From: an uncultured Verrucomicrobia subdivision 3 bacterium
GTDB lineage: Bacteria; Verrucomicrobiota; Verrucomicrobiae; Limisphaerales; UBA11358
Direction of reading: 5' to 3'
Assembly: GCA_903921455.1 (NCBI GenBank)
Contig: CAIXPZ010000149.1
Coordinates: 7,660 to 71,659 of the forward strand
DNA length: 64,000 nt
Shown here: in pieces, positions 17,918 through 26,647 of the stretch
Layout: each line of letters begins with the position of its first letter
How positions within the stretch are numbered: position 1 is the stretch's first letter
Notes under the pieces: generated by a model
Database searches by the model: none
Told to the model about the DNA's origin: nothing
What the model saw: the letters and a program-made list of their open reading frames with translations, nothing else
Made by a program: the position numbers and the translations under genes

Positions 17918-19006
17918 ATGGCAACTCCGTCCATTGCCCGGCAAATCACCAATCCCAAGACGCGCTTCAACTGGCGTGTCAGCGATGCCCTACGCTGGAC
18001 GGTCGGTCGCTGGCGGGAATTGCAGGCCAAAATTTCCGGGCGCGGCTATTACTGCACCGTGCTGGCCGGGGAAGATGATTATAACCTCACCATCAATTCC
18101 GACCTGACGGTTTCGTGCAATTGTCAGGATACCGATGGCAGCGGCCACATCGGGGATCTGCGGAAGAACACGTTTGAGGAAATTTTCTTCGGCCCCACGG
18201 CGCAGCATTTTCGCGACGAGCTGGCGAAGGGCAAGCTGCCGATTGCCACCTGCGCGCGTTGCGCCATGAAGCGATTGCCCGCCAGCGGCGTCGCGCCGAA
18301 GCCGCATCTGCCCAATCGCGGCATCATGCTGGAGAACACCGTCCGCTGCAACGTGGACTGCATCGGCTGCGCCCGCGAAGGCGCGGCGAACATCCGAACC
18401 AGCAAACAGATGACGCTCGCGGAACTCACCCAGATGGGCGAACTCGTTGCTCGGCTGGGGATGAAGCAGTTGTTTTACCTGAATCTCGGCGAGCCATTTT
18501 TGTCGCCGAACATCTGCCAGGAACTGCCGATCTTGCGCCGGCAGAATCCCGACTGCCGCATCGTCGTTTCCACCAACGGCGTCCTGCTGAACACGGACGC
18601 GAAGCGGGAGGCGGCGTTAAGCTTGAGTCATATCTTGTTCTCGGTGCACGGCAACAGTAACGAGATGCTCGCCCGCTACATGCGCCGCAGCAATTTCGAC
18701 AAGGCTTTCGAGGCGATGAAGCAAATGGTCGCCTACCGCGACGCGCGTGGAAAAAAACTGCCGGTGCTGGAGTGGAAATATGTCATTTTCAATTGGAACG
18801 ATCGGCCCCAAACCATTGCGCGCACGATTGAAATGGCCAAGGAAATCGGTGTGGACATTGTCTCTTTCTGGCCAACGCACAATCCGTTTTACGGCTCATC
18901 GTGGCGCTGGCATCTCGGTGGCTTCAAAAACGTTGGCGTGTCTTGCTGGAAAGGGCGCGAGGTGATTCTTCGGCCTGAAAATATTCCAGCCAACCAGATT
19001 CACTGA
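17918..19006 (+). CDS. Radical SAM protein with cysteine domain placed N-terminally
   Basis: A 362-residue enzyme. The radical SAM barrel begins at about residue 135 ('GIMLENTVRCNVDCIGC': C144-x3-C148-x2-C151), followed by 'FYLNLGEPFLSPN' (GGE-like), 'VVSTNGVLLNTDAK' and 'SHILFSVHG'. Before it, residues about 58-118 hold 'INSDLTVSCNCQDTDGSGHIGDLRKNTFEEIFFG' and 'CARC', closely resembling a SPASM auxiliary-cluster domain, which normally sits after the barrel. The ATG at 17918 is chosen over a TTG 12 codons earlier. It lies 44 bases after mqnC. Function unknown. A peptide or other maturation role is possible. Confidence 0.72.
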   Translation: MATPSIARQITNPKTRFNWRVSDALRWTVGRWRELQAKISGRGYYCTVLAGEDDYNLTINSDLTVSCNCQDTDGSGHIGDLRKNTFEEIFFGPTAQHFRDELAKGKLPIATCARCAMKRLPASGVAPKPHLPNRGIMLENTVRCNVDCIGCAREGAANIRTSKQMTLAELTQMGELVARLGMKQLFYLNLGEPFLSPNICQELPILRRQNPDCRIVVSTNGVLLNTDAKREAALSLSHILFSVHGNSNEMLARYMRRSNFDKAFEAMKQMVAYRDARGKKLPVLEWKYVIFNWNDRPQTIARTIEMAKEIGVDIVSFWPTHNPFYGSSWRWHLGGFKNVGVSCWKGREVILRPENIPANQIH

Positions 19007-19087
19007 CGGGCGATTTTTGTAGTCGCACCGTTGCGGGTGATTCCGGTTTAGTAAAAGTCGCAGAGCATTTATATTCTCACAAACATC

Positions 19088-21466
19088 ATGAAAAACAAAT
19101 TCACCGCGGTCTTACTCTGCGCCAATCTTGCCGGCCTGATCTTTTCCCGCACCTCACGCGCCGCCGATAAGCTGGAGCTTTGGTATGACTGGCCCGCAAC
19201 TAAATGGACCGAGGCGCTGCCGGTGGGCAATGGCCGCGTCGGCGCTATGATTTATGGCGGAGTGGCGGAGGAGCATATTCAGTTCAACGAAAGCACCGTC
19301 TGGACCGGACGACCGCACGAGTATCAGCACGATGGCGCGGTGAAGTTTCTGCCGCAGATGCGTGCCTTACTTAACGAGGGCCGAGCACTGGACCGCGAGG
19401 CGGCGGCGCTGGAAAAGCAGGGCCAAAAAGCCGAAGCCGCCGAGAAGGCCAAAGCCGCGCATGCCAAGCAGAAGGAGGCCGAGGATATTAGCGGCAGAGA
19501 ATTCATGAGCGTGCCGCTGCATCAGAAGACGTATCAGCCGTTTGGTGATTTGCGAATCTCATTTCCCGCGCAAACGAACTTCTCTAATTATCGGCGTGAT
19601 CTCGATCTCGACACGGCGGTTGCCCAGGTGAACTACCGCGTCGGCGACGTAAGCTTCACGCGGGAATGCTTTGCTACGTTTCCCGATCAGGTTCTGGTCT
19701 GGCGTGTGACCGCCGACAAAAAAGGCGGCGTCAGCTTCACGGCAAAACTCGACAGTCCGCACCCGTCGGCAAAATCCGCCCTGCGTCAGGGTGACCAGCT
19801 TGCGCTGTTCGGCCAGGTCGAAGAAGACGGCGTGAAATTTGAGTCGCGTCTGAAAGTCATCGCCCCCGGCGGCAAAGTGACGTTCAGCGAAAATGCCATC
19901 ACGGTGGAAAATGCCGACAGCGCGACGCTCATTCTCGCTGCCGCGAGCAGCTTCAAAGATTACACCGACATCAGCGCCGATCCGTCGGCGCGGTGCGAGA
20001 CCACCTTTGCCGCTGTGGCGGGAAAGGATTTTGCCGCGCTGCGTCAGGCGCACGTCGCGGATCATCGGGCGTTGTTCCAGCGCGTTTCGCTGGACCTCGG
20101 CAAAACCGCCGCCGCGAAATTACCGACGAACGAACGGCTCAAGAAATTCTCAACCGGCAACGACCCCGATCTGGCGGCGCTGACATTTCAATATGGACGT
20201 TATCTGCTTATCGCCAGCAGCCGCGCCGGCGGACAACCGGCGAATTTACAGGGCATCTGGAACGATTCGCTCAAGCCGGCATGGGACAGCAAATGGACGG
20301 TGAACATCAACACCGAGATGAATTACTGGCCGGCGGAAATCGGCAACCTGTCTGAATGCACGGCGCCGCTGTTCGATATGATTGCGGATTGCGCGGTCAC
20401 GGGGCAAAAGACGGCGCAGGCGCATTACGGGGCGCATGGCTGGGTGCTGCATCATAATACCGATCTCTGGCGTGGCACGGCACCGATCAACGCCAGCAAC
20501 CACGGCATCTGGGTCAGCGGTGGCTCGTGGTTGTGCCAGCATTTGTGGGAGCATTATCTCTTTACCGGCGATAAACCATTTCTCGCTTTGCGCGCGTATC
20601 CGCTGATGAAAGCGGCGGCGATTTTCTTCACGGAATATCTGTCACGCGATCCGATCACCGGCAAATTGATCAGCGGACCCTCCAATTCACCTGAGCAGGG
20701 CGGGCTCGTGATGGGGCCGACCATGGATCATGAAATCATCCGCGCACTGTTTGCCAACACCGCCGCCGCCGCCCGTATTCTGGGCCGCGATGAGGCGCTG
20801 GCGGCGCAACTGGATTCGTTGCGGCAGGAAATCGTGCCGCAACAAATCGGTCAATACGGACAATTGCAGGAATGGGTTGAGGACAAGGATGAACCGAAAA
20901 ATCATCATCGCCACGTTTCGCATTTATGGGCCGTCTACCCCGGCAACGAAATCACGCCGGCGCAGACCAACCTGTTTGCCGCCGCCCGGCAATCGCTGAT
21001 TTACCGCGGCGACGAAGCGACGGGCTGGAGCATGGGCTGGAAAATCAATCTCTGGGCACGCTTTCTCGACGGCGACCATGCCAACCAAATGTTGAAGCTC
21101 CTGCTCAAGCCGATTGCGGATCGCGGCACGATGGGCGGTGGTGGCATGTATCCGAATTTGTTCGACGCGCATCCGCCGTTCCAGATTGACGGAAATTTTG
21201 GCGCGACTTCCGGCATCGCCGAAATGCTGGTGCAAAGCCAGAACGGCGAAATCGTCCTGCTACCGGCGCTGCCGCAGGACTGGCCCAATGGAAAAGTTTC
21301 TGGCCTCCGTGCCCGGGGGGGCTTTGAAATAAGCCTTGAATGGAAAAATTGCCAACTCCTTTCCGCCACCCTGCGCTCGTTGCTCGGCAATCCGGCGAAT
21401 GTACGATACGGCATGGTCACACGCCCCATTGCCGCCAAGGCGGGTGAAGTGTTTAAATGGAATTGA
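19088..21466 (+). CDS. Secreted GH95 alpha-L-fucosidase
   Basis: A 792-residue exported glycoside hydrolase with signal peptide 1-25. The start '[30 protein letters not shown]' and the '[12 protein letters not shown]' region (near residue 410) are GH95 hallmarks. The C-terminal '[15 protein letters not shown]' and '[23 protein letters not shown]' complete the family. GH95 enzymes release terminal L-fucose (mostly alpha-1,2) or L-galactose by inversion. An Ala/Glu/Lys-rich helical insertion (residues about 98-135) is uncommon. It is the first gene of the deoxysugar locus and converges with an AraC regulator 10 bases away. Confidence 0.92.
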   Translation: MKNKFTAVLLCANLAGLIFSRTSRAADKLELWYDWPATKWTEALPVGNGRVGAMIYGGVAEEHIQFNESTVWTGRPHEYQHDGAVKFLPQMRALLNEGRALDREAAALEKQGQKAEAAEKAKAAHAKQKEAEDISGREFMSVPLHQKTYQPFGDLRISFPAQTNFSNYRRDLDLDTAVAQVNYRVGDVSFTRECFATFPDQVLVWRVTADKKGGVSFTAKLDSPHPSAKSALRQGDQLALFGQVEEDGVKFESRLKVIAPGGKVTFSENAITVENADSATLILAAASSFKDYTDISADPSARCETTFAAVAGKDFAALRQAHVADHRALFQRVSLDLGKTAAAKLPTNERLKKFSTGNDPDLAALTFQYGRYLLIASSRAGGQPANLQGIWNDSLKPAWDSKWTVNINTEMNYWPAEIGNLSECTAPLFDMIADCAVTGQKTAQAHYGAHGWVLHHNTDLWRGTAPINASNHGIWVSGGSWLCQHLWEHYLFTGDKPFLALRAYPLMKAAAIFFTEYLSRDPITGKLISGPSNSPEQGGLVMGPTMDHEIIRALFANTAAAARILGRDEALAAQLDSLRQEIVPQQIGQYGQLQEWVEDKDEPKNHHRHVSHLWAVYPGNEITPAQTNLFAAARQSLIYRGDEATGWSMGWKINLWARFLDGDHANQMLKLLLKPIADRGTMGGGGMYPNLFDAHPPFQIDGNFGATSGIAEMLVQSQNGEIVLLPALPQDWPNGKVSGLRARGGFEISLEWKNCQLLSATLRSLLGNPANVRYGMVTRPIAAKAGEVFKWN

Positions 21467-21475
21467 AACTGCGCT

Positions 21476-22489
21476 TCATCGTCCCGCGCGATAAGCCCGC
21501 GGTGTGAGCTTAAACCGCTGGCGAAAGGCCGTGGCAAAATACTGGCTGGAATTGAAGCCGTTTTGGAACGCGATTTCAGTCACCGGCAGCGCGCGATTTT
21601 CCATAAGCTGCCGTGCGGCGCGGTTCAGGCGGCATTGGTTCAGGTATTCCACCGGTCCGTTGTTGACCAGTTCGCGACAGTATTTTGAAAAGGCGGTGAT
21701 GCCCATGCCGCAATGTTCCGCCATGGTGTCGAGGGTCCACGGCTCGCGGCTGCTTGCCGCGTTTTCCGCGAGGTCACGCAGGAAAAGCTCGACCGTGCGC
21801 CGGCGCGACGTCAGTTCCGGGTTCTGATGCTTCTGTTGCGCGGTGAGTGCCGTCAGGATGCCGAGCAAGAGCTGGTTCAAGAGCGTCAGCATTCTTGATT
21901 CCACGTGTGGATTATCCCACTTCATCACGCCATCCGACAAACCGCGAAACGCGGCGCCAAGTTCCGGGGAGGATTGCCAGACGGCGTTTTCATTGTGCCG
22001 TAGTTTCCGGGTCAGTTCAGTTTTGTCAGCCTCGGTCAAGGTCACCCAGCGCGGCCAGCGCCAATCCTGGCTTGGTCGCCGCACGCCAACATCGAAGATG
22101 AGCCAGTGGAGCTTTCCCGGCCCGATGTTGGGCGCACCAAGTTTGTGGAGCTGCCACGGGCGGGTGATGGTAAAATGGCCGGAGCGAAGTTCAAAATGCT
22201 TCATCTCGACAGAAAAGGCCATGGCGCCGGTTTCTAGAAAACAGATTTCCAAGCCCTCATTCCGGTGCGCCTCCAGCCCCCAATCCTGGGCTCCGGCGCC
22301 ATTCCAGAACCCGATGCTGGTGATGCCCGGCAACTGTTCAGGCTTCAATAAAATGCCTGGATAATGGCCCTTTGAAAGCGCATGCATCTGAATCTTGCCG
22401 CCGCGAACGGCGGCGGACTGTGGCGCGCAGGTGTCAATTTTGAAGCGGGCTTTATGCCCCTGGTAAATTGGCGCGTTCAACGGCTGCAC
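21476..22489 (-). CDS. AraC-family transcriptional regulator
   Basis: A 337-residue activator. The N-terminal 190 residues are a cupin-like sensor ('GLEICFLETGAMAFSVEM', 'FELRSGHFTITRPWQLHKLG'). The last 100 residues have two helix-turn-helix units ('LDTMAEHCGMGITAFSKYCRELV' and 'VTEIAFQNGFNSSQYFATAFRQRF') ending with the family signature 'LTPRAYRAG'. The start is GTG at 22487-22489. An internal ATG at codon 35 would remove part of the sensor domain. It is divergent from the pseudopilin gene (95-base gap) and convergent with the GH95 gene. It probably senses a fucose-containing sugar and controls the neighbouring genes, inferred from position. Confidence 0.88.
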   Translation of the reverse strand: MQPLNAPIYQGHKARFKIDTCAPQSAAVRGGKIQMHALSKGHYPGILLKPEQLPGITSIGFWNGAGAQDWGLEAHRNEGLEICFLETGAMAFSVEMKHFELRSGHFTITRPWQLHKLGAPNIGPGKLHWLIFDVGVRRPSQDWRWPRWVTLTEADKTELTRKLRHNENAVWQSSPELGAAFRGLSDGVMKWDNPHVESRMLTLLNQLLLGILTALTAQQKHQNPELTSRRRTVELFLRDLAENAASSREPWTLDTMAEHCGMGITAFSKYCRELVNNGPVEYLNQCRLNRAARQLMENRALPVTEIAFQNGFNSSQYFATAFRQRFKLTPRAYRAGR

Positions 22490-22584
22490 AAATGTTCAAT
22501 ATTATTCGCTGAATGAAAATGCAATCTTTTTGAGAAGCTGTCTGTCATCATTTTTTTAAATCCCGTAATTCAACCAATAGAATC

Positions 22585-23427
22585 ATGTTGAAAACCAACA
22601 AAACACATTTGCGTGGCCGGCGTCATTCGTCTCGGGCGTTTACGTTAATTGAACTACTGGTAGTCATCGCCATCATCGCCATCCTGGCGGCGATGCTGCT
22701 TCCGGCATTGAGCAAGGCCAAGCAGAAGGCCACGATGACCATTGATCGCAACAACCAGAAACAAATGGTGCTGGCCTGGACGATGTATGCCGCCGATTTT
22801 CAGGATGTGATGCTCCCTTACGTGAATGGCGCGGCCAGTTATAATGGGGCGGGATACTATGTTGCCACCACCATTGCGGCGGGAACCAGTGCCGATGTGG
22901 CTGAAGCCCAAACCATTAATCAGTTCAACGCCACTTCGCCGCTTTATACCTATCTGAAAAATGCAAAGATGCTGCATTGTCCAGGCGATATGCGTTATCA
23001 GCGGCTCGCCGTGGGGTCGGGTTGGGCATATTTCAGCTATTCCCGCGTCGATGCGATTTCCGGGATGGGCTGGAACGGACAGGTGCCATTCCAAAAACTG
23101 GGCTCGGTGACCCCGCCCACCATGGCCACCATTTTTCTGGAAGAGTCCGACCCGCGGGGTTACAACAATGGCACTTGGGTGATCCAAGCTTCCGGGTGGG
23201 TGGATCCCTTTTCAATTTTTCACGGCCACAGCAGCACCCTGTCCTTTGCTGATGGCCATGTGGAATCACACAACTGGATGGATTCCAGAACCATTCAGGC
23301 CGCTACAGCGGCGGCCAATGGCAACACGGCCGCCACGTTTTACTGGCCGGGTGGTGATAAAACTAATCCTGATTTTGTCTGGATGTGGGATCATTATCGC
23401 TTTCAAAGTTGGGCACCGTTGCCGTGA
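22585..23427 (+). CDS. Type II secretion/pseudopilin-like protein with N-terminal methylation domain
   Basis: A 280-residue protein with a prepilin leader, cleavage site near residue 18 ([12 protein letters not shown]...), then a 20-residue hydrophobic helix and the '[18 protein letters not shown]' continuation. The C-terminal region contains '[11 protein letters not shown]', the H-X9-DG-type end common in the many pseudopilin proteins of Verrucomicrobia and Lentisphaerae. These often sit beside glycosidase genes and may form secretion-associated surface fibres. Divergent from the AraC gene and 144 bases before the first GH29 gene. Confidence 0.87.
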   Translation: MLKTNKTHLRGRRHSSRAFTLIELLVVIAIIAILAAMLLPALSKAKQKATMTIDRNNQKQMVLAWTMYAADFQDVMLPYVNGAASYNGAGYYVATTIAAGTSADVAEAQTINQFNATSPLYTYLKNAKMLHCPGDMRYQRLAVGSGWAYFSYSRVDAISGMGWNGQVPFQKLGSVTPPTMATIFLEESDPRGYNNGTWVIQASGWVDPFSIFHGHSSTLSFADGHVESHNWMDSRTIQAATAAANGNTAATFYWPGGDKTNPDFVWMWDHYRFQSWAPLP

Positions 23428-23540
23428 TGCCAACGCCCTCACTTAAGGTATTGGCTGCGCGCAAAGTTGGTGGTATCCCAATTTGCAAACGCCACCGAAA
23501 TACTTCCGACCTCGCAATATTTCAGGGTAGCCGTTATCTG

Positions 23541-23557
23541 GTTAAAACCGTTTTAAC
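23541..23557. promoter_or_regulatory. Perfect palindrome just before the first GH29 gene
   Basis: GTTAAAAC-C-GTTTTAAC has 8-bp perfect arms around a single centre base and ends 14 bases before the ATG. It is AT-rich and GC-centred, a form typical of regulator binding sites. It may be the operator for the fucosidase run. I see no second copy in the window. The regulator cannot be assigned. Confidence 0.4.
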
Positions 23558-23571
23558 AAAAAAATCAAACT

Positions 23572-25257
23572 ATGAAAATAGCACGTGTCCAATATCTGCT
23601 GATGCTAGTAGGCGTTTTATCGGCAATTTCTAGCCTAAACGCAGAATCTACAAAACCCGCCGCCCACGACTGGCCGGCCGCCAGTCCCGCTGCCGTCTCA
23701 CACTGGCAATCGCTGCGTTTTGGTATGTTCATTCACTGGGGACCCGTGAGTTTGACTGGGCATGAAATCGGCTGGTCACGGGGCGCACAGACGCCGGTGG
23801 AGGTTTATGACAATCTCTACAAGCAGTTTAACCCGACAAACTTCAACGCCGACGAATGGGTGAGCATCGCCAAGGCCGCCGGCATGAAATACATCATCTT
23901 GACCACGAAACACCACGACGGATTTTGCCTCTGGGACACGAAGCTGACTGATTACAATATCATGCACACTCCGTTTCACCGCGACGTAGTGAAGGAACTC
24001 GCCGCCGCGTGCAAAAAGCAGGGCATCGAATTCGGCGCGTATTATTCCGTGACGGACTGGTATGACCAGAACTGGCCAGTGACCAGTCCCGCCGGCAGGG
24101 TGAAGCGCGAAAAATCTGATCTCGATGCCTACGAAAAATATCTGCAAGGCCAGATCACCGAGCTCATCAATAATTACGGACCGCTCATCACCATCTGGAA
24201 TGATGTGTCAGCCATGTATGGCAAGCGCGGCGCGGCCACCATCAAAATGGTTCGCGAACTGCAGCCGGATATCCTCATCAACAACCGCACCGGCGACGGC
24301 GGCGATTACGATACGCCCGAGCAGAAGATCGGTAAGTTTCAGCTCGACCGTCCGTGGGAGTCCTGCATGACCGTTTCGGCGCACAACGCCTGGGCGTGGG
24401 GCGGCGCGAACGACGGCGTGAAATCCACTGCGGCGTGCTTGGACATGCTCATCCGCGGCTCGGGCGGTGACGGGAATATACTGCTCAATGTCGGGCCGCG
24501 CCCGGACGGCATGATTGATCCGGCGCAGGCGAATTTGCTGAAAGCCGTTGGCGCCTGGCTTGCCAAAAACGGCGAGAGTATTTACGGCACCCGCGGCGGT
24601 CCCTGGAAACCAACCAAATCTCTCACCAGCACGCGCAAGGGGAACACCATTTATCTCCACGTCATGAAATCGGAAACCGGCCGGATCGAATTGCCCGCCT
24701 TGCCGGCGAAAATCAATTCCGCTGAGCTGCTCAACGGCGGCAAAGTGGAGTTCAGCCAGAAAGACGGCAAATTGTCCATCCTCATTCCGCAGTCCGCGCT
24801 GGAACCGGTCGACACGATTGTGAAGCTGGAAGTGGATCGTCCGGCGGCGGAAATTCCGGTGATCACACCCGCTGCCGACATCAAAGCTCACGCTTCGAAT
24901 GTTTTTCAGAAAGAAGAAGCGGAATACGGCGCACAGCAGGCCTTTGACAACGACTCGCAGACGCGCTGGGCCACGGACAGTGGCACGAAGCAGGCGTGGA
25001 TTGCTGCCAATTTGGGCAAACCCGCGACGATTCAAAGCGTCCGCATCCAGGAAGCCCCGAGCTACGCCGACCGCATCACGAAGTTTGAGTTTCAATACCG
25101 CGATGGCGGCGATTGGAAGACGATATTCAGCGGCACGAAAATCGGCGACCGTTTTCAGAAGAAATTTGCGCCGGTGAAGGCGCAGGAATTCCGCCTAAAT
25201 ATTCTCGATGCCACCGAAGGCCCGACCATAGCGGAAATTGAACTGGTGGAAAAATGA
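23572..25257 (+). CDS. Secreted GH29 alpha-L-fucosidase with C-terminal F5/8-type (CBM32) domain
   Basis: A 561-residue exported enzyme. Signal peptide 1-24. The catalytic barrel has 'HWQSLRFGMFIHWGPVSL', HHDGF (114-118) and the nucleophile Asp211 in 'ITIWND', as in characterised GH29 enzymes with a WND motif. Residues about 440-561 form a discoidin-type galactose-binding domain ('AFDNDSQTRWATDSG...WIAANLGK'). The enzyme removes terminal alpha-fucose with retention of configuration. The next GH29 gene starts one base after its stop. Confidence 0.93.
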   Translation: MKIARVQYLLMLVGVLSAISSLNAESTKPAAHDWPAASPAAVSHWQSLRFGMFIHWGPVSLTGHEIGWSRGAQTPVEVYDNLYKQFNPTNFNADEWVSIAKAAGMKYIILTTKHHDGFCLWDTKLTDYNIMHTPFHRDVVKELAAACKKQGIEFGAYYSVTDWYDQNWPVTSPAGRVKREKSDLDAYEKYLQGQITELINNYGPLITIWNDVSAMYGKRGAATIKMVRELQPDILINNRTGDGGDYDTPEQKIGKFQLDRPWESCMTVSAHNAWAWGGANDGVKSTAACLDMLIRGSGGDGNILLNVGPRPDGMIDPAQANLLKAVGAWLAKNGESIYGTRGGPWKPTKSLTSTRKGNTIYLHVMKSETGRIELPALPAKINSAELLNGGKVEFSQKDGKLSILIPQSALEPVDTIVKLEVDRPAAEIPVITPAADIKAHASNVFQKEEAEYGAQQAFDNDSQTRWATDSGTKQAWIAANLGKPATIQSVRIQEAPSYADRITKFEFQYRDGGDWKTIFSGTKIGDRFQKKFAPVKAQEFRLNILDATEGPTIAEIELVEK

Positions 25258-25258
25258 G

Positions 25259-26626
25259 ATGAAACGGGGACTCCTCGCCAGCCTGGCTTTGCTCGGAGCC
25301 GTCGCTTTTGCGGCGGAAACGAATGCGCCGCCGCGGGCGCCCGATCCGGCTTCGCTCGTATCATCCGGCTTCGCGCGGGCCGACCGTTTGGCTTGGTGGC
25401 GCGAGGCGCGGTTCGGGATGTTCATCCACTACGGCCCGGTGACACTTACCGGCCAGGAAATCAGTTGGTCGCGCGCCAATTCCAATCCAAACTGCCCGAA
25501 CAAGGGCAAGACGCCCGTTGAGGTTTACGATAATCTTTACAAGGAATTCAACCCCACCAATTTCAATGCCGCAGAATGGGCCGGTGTGGCCAAGATGGCG
25601 GGCATGAAATACGTCGTGCTCACCGCGAAGCACTGCGACGGTTTTTTGTTGTGGGATTCCAAAGTGGACGGTTACAACATCACCGCCACACCGTTTAAGC
25701 GCGATCTCTGTGCGGAACTGGCGAGAGCCGTGCGCGCCGATGGACTCAAGATTGGTTGGTATTTTTCACCGATGGACTGGCGCGATTCCGATTGTCGCTC
25801 GACAAACAACGCTCGCTTTGTTTCCAAGATGCAGGGTGAATTGCGCGAGCTGCTTTCCAACTACGGCAAGGTAGATGTGCTGTGGTTTGATAGCGATGGC
25901 CGCCCCGCCATGTGGGACGCACCGACCACCTATCCGTTGGTGCGCGGTTTGCAGCCGCAGATCATCATAGACAACCGGTTGGAGATGGGCACGCAAGCGG
26001 AATGGCTCAAACAAGGCTATCTGCGCGAGAATGAGGATTATTACACACCGGAGCAACGTATTGGCGGCTACGACGACCAGCGGCCGTGGGAAACTTGTAT
26101 GACGATTTGCCGCCAATGGTCCTGGAAGCCGGACGACAAAATGAAGTCACCTGTAGAAGTCGTCAGTATTCTTTGCCGCGTGATCGGCGGCGATGGCAAC
26201 TTGCTTTTAAACGTCGGCCCGATGCCGGATGGCCGCATCGAACCGCGCCAAGTGGAAGTGCTGAAGCAAGTCGGCGCGTGGATGAAAGTGAACGGCGAAA
26301 GCGTTTACGGCACACGCGGTGGCCCGTGGAAGCCGGCGGCCGGCGTCACCAGCACGCGCAAAGATAATGTGATCTATGTTCAGATCCTGAACGCGGTTGA
26401 CGATACGGTTGAGCTTCCGCTGATTCCGCGCCGGATCAAATCGGCCGCGGTTCTGGGCGGCGGTAAAGTTAAAATCGAAACGTGCGATGGGAAAATTATT
26501 CTCCATTTTCCGAACCACCGTGATGATCTTGCCATAGTCATCAAATTGAAACTGGACGGTTCCGCGATGGACATCCCCGCGTTGGATTTACCCGTAGAAG
26601 TTTCCCCAAAAAATTCCACCAAATAA
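25259..26626 (+). CDS. Secreted GH29 alpha-L-fucosidase
   Basis: A 455-residue paralogue of the preceding enzyme, without the C-terminal carbohydrate-binding domain. Signal peptide 1-19. It shares the barrel start 'FGMFIHYGPVTLTGQEI', then KHCDGF (124-129, where the first GH29 has HHDGF) and the nucleophile Asp211 in 'VLWFD'. ATG at 25259 is 1 base after the upstream stop, so the two are translationally linked. The His-to-Cys change next to the conserved DGF may alter substrate fit. Active-site details beyond this cannot be judged. Confidence 0.9.
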   Translation: MKRGLLASLALLGAVAFAAETNAPPRAPDPASLVSSGFARADRLAWWREARFGMFIHYGPVTLTGQEISWSRANSNPNCPNKGKTPVEVYDNLYKEFNPTNFNAAEWAGVAKMAGMKYVVLTAKHCDGFLLWDSKVDGYNITATPFKRDLCAELARAVRADGLKIGWYFSPMDWRDSDCRSTNNARFVSKMQGELRELLSNYGKVDVLWFDSDGRPAMWDAPTTYPLVRGLQPQIIIDNRLEMGTQAEWLKQGYLRENEDYYTPEQRIGGYDDQRPWETCMTICRQWSWKPDDKMKSPVEVVSILCRVIGGDGNLLLNVGPMPDGRIEPRQVEVLKQVGAWMKVNGESVYGTRGGPWKPAAGVTSTRKDNVIYVQILNAVDDTVELPLIPRRIKSAAVLGGGKVKIETCDGKIILHFPNHRDDLAIVIKLKLDGSAMDIPALDLPVEVSPKNSTK

Positions 26627-26647
26627 GGTGAGCCTAAAATCGTTCGC

